From the NCBI RefSeq assembly GCF_026239735.1, contig NZ_JAPIVT010000031.1, forward strand, positions 1-39,131: DNA of 39,131 nucleotides, given 5' to 3'. A program made the translations under genes and the position numbers. The stretch comes from Pedobacter sp. MC2016-05 (GTDB taxonomy: Bacteria; Bacteroidota; Bacteroidia; Sphingobacteriales; Sphingobacteriaceae). Under the pieces are notes generated by a model. That model was not told the origin of the DNA. It ran no database searches and saw only the letters and a program-made list of their open reading frames with translations. How positions within the stretch are numbered: position 1 is the first letter of the stretch; each line of letters starts with the position of its first letter. Below are positions 34,986 through 39,131 of the stretch, piece after piece.

Positions 34986-35414
34986 ATGAATACTACAAAC
35001 ACAATTGACCCCACTTATATTCAGTATCACGCTGTTGCCAGACATTGGGCTTCGGATATCGATTTTTTTAAAATAGAGATTGTTTTCCTTCATCATTTGC
35101 TTGACGATCATTTCATGCTGCTCTCCGGTCCGGACTATATTGATAGCTTAAAAGGTATTGGTAAAAAGTTCCTGCAAATTGAAAAAGATAAATACCAGGC
35201 CGACAAAGAGTTAATGGACTATATCAAAATACTAGAGGGCCAGACGGAAAATCTGGTTGATGGTCATGGAGAACTTCTGGCTATTAAACATAAGCAGATG
35301 GAACACACGATGGTTCACTTGAACGCCACCTACAGGACGCTTAAAAAAGAACTCTTTGCTCTCGTTATTGCATTGATTCAGGATAGGAAACGCCAGGGCT
35401 TACCGGCAGCTTAA
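34986..35414 (+). CDS. Small helical protein of unknown function
   Basis: This encodes 142 aa, predicted mostly helical by composition, with no signal peptide. Histidine and acidic residues cluster in two helices (EIVFLHHLLDDHF and GHGELLAIKHKQMEH), which recalls hemerythrin-like or other four-helix metal proteins. The spacing does not match the hemerythrin ligand set, so I do not assign it. It starts 20 bp after USP-3 and ends at a strong terminator, so the two probably form a bicistronic unit under the island promoter. Its conservation with the USP could be informative. Confidence 0.7.
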   Translation: MNTTNTIDPTYIQYHAVARHWASDIDFFKIEIVFLHHLLDDHFMLLSGPDYIDSLKGIGKKFLQIEKDKYQADKELMDYIKILEGQTENLVDGHGELLAIKHKQMEHTMVHLNATYRTLKKELFALVIALIQDRKRQGLPAA

Positions 35415-35418
35415 GCTG

Positions 35419-35457
35419 ATGATAAAGGTCAGCCAATCAGCCGACCTTTATCATTTT
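35419..35457 (+). terminator. Intrinsic terminator after the USP-3 operon
   Basis: ATGATAAAGGTC (35419-35430) and GACCTTTATCAT (35443-35454) form a perfect 12-bp stem with a 12-nt loop, followed by a short T-run. It begins 5 bp after the stop of the 142-aa gene. Confidence 0.8.
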
Positions 35458-35561
35458 GCAGCCCATGAATTAAGCTGACTTTTGATAATAATAGTTTTGA
35501 AGTAATAATTCTTCACTGGAATAAGGTTATTCAGAATCCACACCATAAGCAACCCATTAAC

Positions 35562-37079
35562 ATGAAAAATCAATCAATGGTTCAGATCCAGATAAAATGG
35601 CCGAAACTTATATTTATCCTTTCGCTGTTCTGCCTATTCTTGCACGCATCGATAAATGCATTTGGCCAGAATCCGGTTATCTCTTTTACAAAAGAAGGAG
35701 AGAAGATTCATGAAGTGATGTCGCAAGAAACCAAAAGGCAACTTCTGGAATGTAGGAACATGCTGAATTTCCCAGAATCGGTTGAGCGTTTTTACGCCGG
35801 CAAATTGTACCAGTTAGCCTGGGTAGCTAAATCAAATCATAACAGGCAGCTGGCGCCCGCAATGTTGATCCTGGATTGTGTAAAACAATATGGATTGACC
35901 AGGGATAACTTTCACGGCAACAATCTGCTTTATAAGCAGATCGAAATTTTTGCCCAGGAGCCTGAAATGCTTAGTGGCTCTCAACGTGCCATTTTCGATG
36001 TCTTAATGACTGATGCCATGCTGACTTTCATGAATTATCTCCACTATGGACAATTCAATCCTACCCTTAATCCCTTAATCGTTGATCAGGGTAAGTTAGG
36101 AGACTTCAATGCTGTGAATAAACTCTATACATTAATGGAAAGCAAGGACTTTTACAACGATATCGCCAGCGTGCAACCCTTGTCAAAAGAATATGATGAT
36201 CTGCAAAAATATATGCATCTGGTTCGCGGCCAGTACTTGGAGGATAGCTATGAGTTCCCGGAGAAAAGCGTTCGCAAAATGACCATAAATATGGAACGCT
36301 TGCGCTGGAGTGACGCAAAACCTGGGCCAGTATTGAGTATTAACATCCCGGCGCAAACGGCTAAACTTCATCTATCACAATCAGTGAAGGAATTTAAGGT
36401 AATTGTAGGTAAGCCGTCCTCTCCAACACCAACATTAATAAGTACAATTACCCATTTTACTACTGCCCCTGAATGGAAAGTACCTTATAATATATTTGTT
36501 AATGAATTATTACCTAAGGCATTCCGGGACAGGGACTATCTCGAAAATAATCACTTTGCTATCTATGATGCTAAAGGGACCTACATCAACATCAACCAGA
36601 AGAAACTGGCCTATATCAAAGCCCATCCAAAAAGTTATTCGGCGAGACAAGCTTCGGGATGTGAAAATGCCATGGGCAAACTGGTATTCCGGTTTCAGAA
36701 TCCATATCAGGTATTGCTGCATGATACCCCGCAACCCAAATTGTTCCTTTCTAAAAATAGGGCGCTGAGCCATGGGTGTATTAGGGTAGAAAATATTGAA
36801 ACCCTTGCCGTAATTATTTTAACGGCAGATCATAGCAAAAATAAAATACAAATGATGCGCAAAGCCATTGCCAGCTATCAAAAGAAAAATTTCGTCCTCA
36901 AAACACCCTTACCCATATCAATTGACTACATTACTTGTGTCATGAGAGATAGCCAATTGGTCATCTTTGAAGATATATATACGCAAGACCGGGCGCTGGA
37001 AATGGCCATGTATGGTTATGAACGCCTGCTTGCTTCTGATCTAAAGATATCTTTAAAAGCAGTCAGTACTTTGCCCTAA
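35562..37079 (+). CDS. L,D-transpeptidase, YcbB-like
   Basis: This encodes 505 aa. An N-terminal signal or anchor (LIFILSLFCLFLHASINAFG, 16-35) directs it to the periplasm. Residues 45-235 correspond to the scaffold domain of YcbB/LdtD-type enzymes. The YkuD catalytic domain spans about 255-430, with HDT at 387-389 and the active-site Cys405 in LSHGCIRVEN. Such enzymes make 3-3 cross-links in peptidoglycan or attach proteins to it, often under envelope stress. A TAGTTTTG element lies at 35492-35499, but the 12-mer at the regulon spacing is not a good dyad, so membership in the regulon is not supported. Confidence 0.93.
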   Translation: MKNQSMVQIQIKWPKLIFILSLFCLFLHASINAFGQNPVISFTKEGEKIHEVMSQETKRQLLECRNMLNFPESVERFYAGKLYQLAWVAKSNHNRQLAPAMLILDCVKQYGLTRDNFHGNNLLYKQIEIFAQEPEMLSGSQRAIFDVLMTDAMLTFMNYLHYGQFNPTLNPLIVDQGKLGDFNAVNKLYTLMESKDFYNDIASVQPLSKEYDDLQKYMHLVRGQYLEDSYEFPEKSVRKMTINMERLRWSDAKPGPVLSINIPAQTAKLHLSQSVKEFKVIVGKPSSPTPTLISTITHFTTAPEWKVPYNIFVNELLPKAFRDRDYLENNHFAIYDAKGTYININQKKLAYIKAHPKSYSARQASGCENAMGKLVFRFQNPYQVLLHDTPQPKLFLSKNRALSHGCIRVENIETLAVIILTADHSKNKIQMMRKAIASYQKKNFVLKTPLPISIDYITCVMRDSQLVIFEDIYTQDRALEMAMYGYERLLASDLKISLKAVSTLP

Positions 37080-37475
37080 TTATATAGCGCCTTCATCAGC
37101 TGACCATTCTGAGCTAAAACTCCCCAGGCGTTGATGGTACATTTCATCTCCGCTATGCTGGGTGAATTCGATATTCAGCTGTCCTGTTTCCAACCCCAGA
37201 ACTTCATTGCACATCTCAATAAGCGCCCTTGACAATAAAGTTCGCACATGCGCATCACGACCCTGGCGGATATCGCACATCATGATCGCTGCAGGCATCG
37301 GCTCATGATCACCGCATCTCCAGATTCCACCTTCACCCAGTTCACGGATGCTCACTGTAATCCTGTTCGCATCAGCCTTCATAATTTTAGCATAGGTTTC
37401 GCCTATCCGCTTAGCCAGGAGTTTCTTTGTGGCGTACGGATAATTCCTAATGACTTCGAGTTGTAAATAAGGCAT
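37080..37475 (-). CDS. Tautomerase-superfamily protein (Pro-1 type)
   Basis: I chose the ATG at 37475 because it gives MPYLQLEVIRNYPYATKKLL, with Pro directly after Met as required for the catalytic N-terminal proline of 4-oxalocrotonate tautomerase-like enzymes. The longer frame to 37565 would bury that proline. The product is 131 aa, between the 60-aa single-domain and 130-aa fused forms. DANRITVSIRELGEGGIWRC fits the second beta-alpha-beta unit start. It may isomerise keto-enol compounds; the substrate is unknown. It is divergent from fumC and has its own copy of the island promoter. It converges on the transpeptidase gene with no gap. Confidence 0.85.
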   Translation of the reverse strand: MPYLQLEVIRNYPYATKKLLAKRIGETYAKIMKADANRITVSIRELGEGGIWRCGDHEPMPAAIMMCDIRQGRDAHVRTLLSRALIEMCNEVLGLETGQLNIEFTQHSGDEMYHQRLGSFSSEWSADEGAI

Positions 37476-37521
37476 AGCTAAGATGTTTATAACGATTAAA
37501 CCTGCATTGGTTAGATCATTA

Positions 37522-37564
37522 CAAAGTAGGGTGATAGGTAGCATTTTCTTGCTGACGGACATCA
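37522..37564 (-). promoter_or_regulatory. Tautomerase promoter: full dyad and -7 element
   Basis: On the minus strand TGATGTCCGTCA (37564-37553) is followed after exactly 23 bp by CTACTTTG (37529-37522). Its centre is 22 bp from the fumC dyad, so the divergent pair shares a two-site control region. Confidence 0.65.
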
Positions 37565-37574
37565 CCCTCGAGCT

Positions 37575-37617
37575 TGATTGACATCATGGCATGCAGCTGA
37601 AAAGCTAAGCATCTTTA
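37575..37617 (+). promoter_or_regulatory. fumC promoter: full dyad and -7 element
   Basis: TGATTGACATCA (37575-37586, within TTGATTGACATCATGG) is followed after exactly 23 bp by CATCTTTA (37610-37617). Fourteen of the 16 bases match the USP-1 site. The inferred start near 37622 leaves about 19 nt before the ATG at 37641. Confidence 0.7.
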
Positions 37618-37640
37618 CATCAATCCTAATTCAATCAGAT

Positions 37641-39089
37641 ATGCAAAACTACTCCGATACAATAGTTGAAGAAAATTTTAAATCAAGAACCGAACATGAT
37701 AGCATGGGAGAGATTCAGGTTCCCCTGGCCCGTTATTGGGGTGCTCAGACAGAGCGATCAAGAAATAATTTTAAAATCGGTCCGCATGCCTCGATGCCCG
37801 CAGAAATTATTGAAGCTTTTGGCTTTCTTAAAAAAGCTGCAGCGTTTGCGAACTATGACCTTAATGTATTATCTGAAGATAAGCGGGATTTAATCTCGCG
37901 GGCTTGTGATGAAATCATTTCAGGAGCGCTTTCGGATGAATTCCCATTGGTCATCTGGCAGACCGGCTCTGGAACGCAATCCAATATGAATGCAAATGAA
38001 GTTATTTCCAATAGGGTTCATGTACTTCAGGGAAATTCGCTGGGCACAGGTAAGTTATATGTTCATCCAAACGATGATGTCAATAAATCGCAATCATCAA
38101 ATGACACCTTTCCCACCGCCATGCATATTGCTGCATATAAAATTTTGGTAGATGTAACGATTCCCGGAATTCAAAAATTAAGGGATACGCTAAAAGCGAA
38201 ATCTGACGATTTCATGGACGTCATTAAAATTGGTCGTACCCACCTAATGGATGCAACGCCATTAACCCTTGGTCAGGAAATTTCGGGTTATGTTTCTCAA
38301 CTTGATCATGGGCTCCAGGCGTTAAGACACACTTTAGACCATTTATCCGAATTAGCTTTAGGCGGAACTGCTGTTGGAACAGGAATGAATACGCCTAAAG
38401 GCTATGATGTTGTGGTCGCCAAATATATCGCAGACTTTACCGGTTTGCCGTTTCGCACGGCGGACAATAAATACGAGGCACTATCCGCACACGATGCAAT
38501 AGTAGAAAGTCATGGAGCTTTAAAACAGATGGCGGTATCCCTGATGCATATTGCTTCCAACATACGCATGCTCGCCTCAGGCCCCAGATGCGGAATCGGT
38601 GAACTGCATCTGCCGGAAAACGAACCGGGATCATCCATCATGCCCGGAAAGGTTAATCCAACACAGAATGAAGCGGTAACCATGGTTGCAGCCCAGGTGA
38701 TGGGCAACGATGTTGCCATTACCATAGCGGGTTCCAATGGACAGTTTCAGCTAAATGTATTTAAGCCTGTTATGGCGGCCAATTTCCTGCAATCTGCAAG
38801 ATTGATAGGAGATGCCTGCCAATCTTTCAATGAGCACTGCGCTGTAGGAATAGAGCCTAATTATCAAGGGATCAAAAAACATCTGGAAACTTCCCTCATG
38901 CTGGTAACAGCCCTTAACCCACACATTGGATACGACAATTCCGCCAAAGTTGCTAAATCTGCAATGGCTGAACATATTACGTTGCAGGAAGCAGCTGTCA
39001 GACTTGGTCTGTTAACCGATGCGCAGTTTGACCAATGGGTGCGTCCGGAGGATATGATTGGTACAATTAACCTGAATTCGATTAATTAA
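37641..39089 (+). CDS. fumC: Fumarate hydratase, class II
   Basis: The ATG at 37641 gives 482 aa and places the N-terminus like that of other FumC proteins (MGEIQVPLARYWGAQTERS follows after about 20 residues). A start at 37578 would begin inside the promoter dyad. Superfamily signatures are SGTQSNMNANEV, GRTHLMDATPLTLGQEISGY and GSSIMPGKVNPTQNE, the last being the mobile catalytic loop. It interconverts fumarate and malate in the cytoplasm and needs no iron-sulphur cluster, so it is oxygen-stable. In a low-oxygen setting it could serve the reductive branch from malate to fumarate. The last 42 bp of the window hold no feature. Confidence 0.96.
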   Translation: MQNYSDTIVEENFKSRTEHDSMGEIQVPLARYWGAQTERSRNNFKIGPHASMPAEIIEAFGFLKKAAAFANYDLNVLSEDKRDLISRACDEIISGALSDEFPLVIWQTGSGTQSNMNANEVISNRVHVLQGNSLGTGKLYVHPNDDVNKSQSSNDTFPTAMHIAAYKILVDVTIPGIQKLRDTLKAKSDDFMDVIKIGRTHLMDATPLTLGQEISGYVSQLDHGLQALRHTLDHLSELALGGTAVGTGMNTPKGYDVVVAKYIADFTGLPFRTADNKYEALSAHDAIVESHGALKQMAVSLMHIASNIRMLASGPRCGIGELHLPENEPGSSIMPGKVNPTQNEAVTMVAAQVMGNDVAITIAGSNGQFQLNVFKPVMAANFLQSARLIGDACQSFNEHCAVGIEPNYQGIKKHLETSLMLVTALNPHIGYDNSAKVAKSAMAEHITLQEAAVRLGLLTDAQFDQWVRPEDMIGTINLNSIN

Positions 39090-39131
39090 AATGCAAAAAT
39101 CTGGTTTGATGATGATGTTTGATAGTTGATT

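Noticed and set aside
34986..35414. Hemerythrin assignment for the 142-aa protein
   Set aside because: His and acidic residues are suggestive, but the order and spacing of the hemerythrin ligands are not met.
35457..35499. TAGTTTTG box before the L,D-transpeptidase as a regulon promoter
   Set aside because: The box is good, but the 12-mer at the right spacing (TGCAGCCCATGA) lacks the TCA half.
37476..37565. Upstream start for the tautomerase
   Set aside because: The extension would displace the catalytic N-terminal proline and would cover the promoter elements.

Overview
The window looks like chromosomal DNA of a Bacteroidota member, most likely a Sphingobacteriaceae type (Pedobacter or Mucilaginibacter-like). 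This rests on a SusC/SusD pair with FecR and an ECF sigma factor, SPII lipoprotein signals, AT-rich leaders with few Shine-Dalgarno sites, and promoter elements of the Bacteroidota TAnnTTTG type. The genus is inferred from protein resemblance only.

Layout. (1) 1-4392: end of an RCC1-repeat gene, a secreted protein of unknown role, a LytTR response regulator, a putative secreted zinc metallopeptidase and two cupin proteins. (2) 4393-7475: a decayed DUF1905 gene, hairpins, and a Fic protein with an AbiEi-like N-terminus, preceded by five copies of an AT-rich repeat. (3) 16250-7476, minus strand: an operon of ECF sigma factor, FecR anti-sigma, SusC with an STN domain, SusD and a FAD-dependent oxidoreductase. 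It is bordered by copies of a dispersed repeat. (4) 16557-19017: two broken genes, an AraC regulator with two frameshifts and a GH130 phosphorylase-like gene with a frameshift and a nonsense codon. (5) 19131-39089: a stress and low-oxygen type island. It holds an MlaEFD-like lipid transporter, three tandem-domain universal stress proteins (USPs), a FixL-like PAS histidine kinase with a REC-CRP fusion regulator, a P2A cation ATPase, phosphoketolase with a BON protein, a short GT35 phosphorylase-family protein, a small helical protein, an L,D-transpeptidase, a Pro-1 tautomerase and class II fumarase.

The main finding concerns region 5. Seven promoters (mlaE, USP-1, the ATPase, phosphoketolase, USP-3, the tautomerase and fumC) share one architecture. 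A 12-bp dyad of the form TGAY-N4-RTCA, or at least its promoter-proximal half, lies exactly 23 bp upstream of an 8-bp element resembling nAnnTTTG. That places the dyad centre near -41.5, the class II position for CRP/FNR activators. The mlaE and ATPase promoters keep only the proximal half there but carry a full dyad 21-22 bp further upstream. The REC-CRP protein encoded in the middle of the island is the obvious candidate regulator, and its partner kinase keeps the FixL haem-ligand histidine and the sensing arginine at the FixL spacing. This suggests a compact oxygen- or redox-responsive regulon combining envelope lipid transport, cation homeostasis, USPs, phosphoketolase carbon flow and fumarase. 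The function is inference; the site geometry is read directly from the sequence.

Other points worth checking: the GT35 protein has Thr where the PLP-binding lysine of glycogen phosphorylase should be; the repeats before the Fic gene look like an operator array; and three genes in or near the 4.6-19 kb stretch are decaying.
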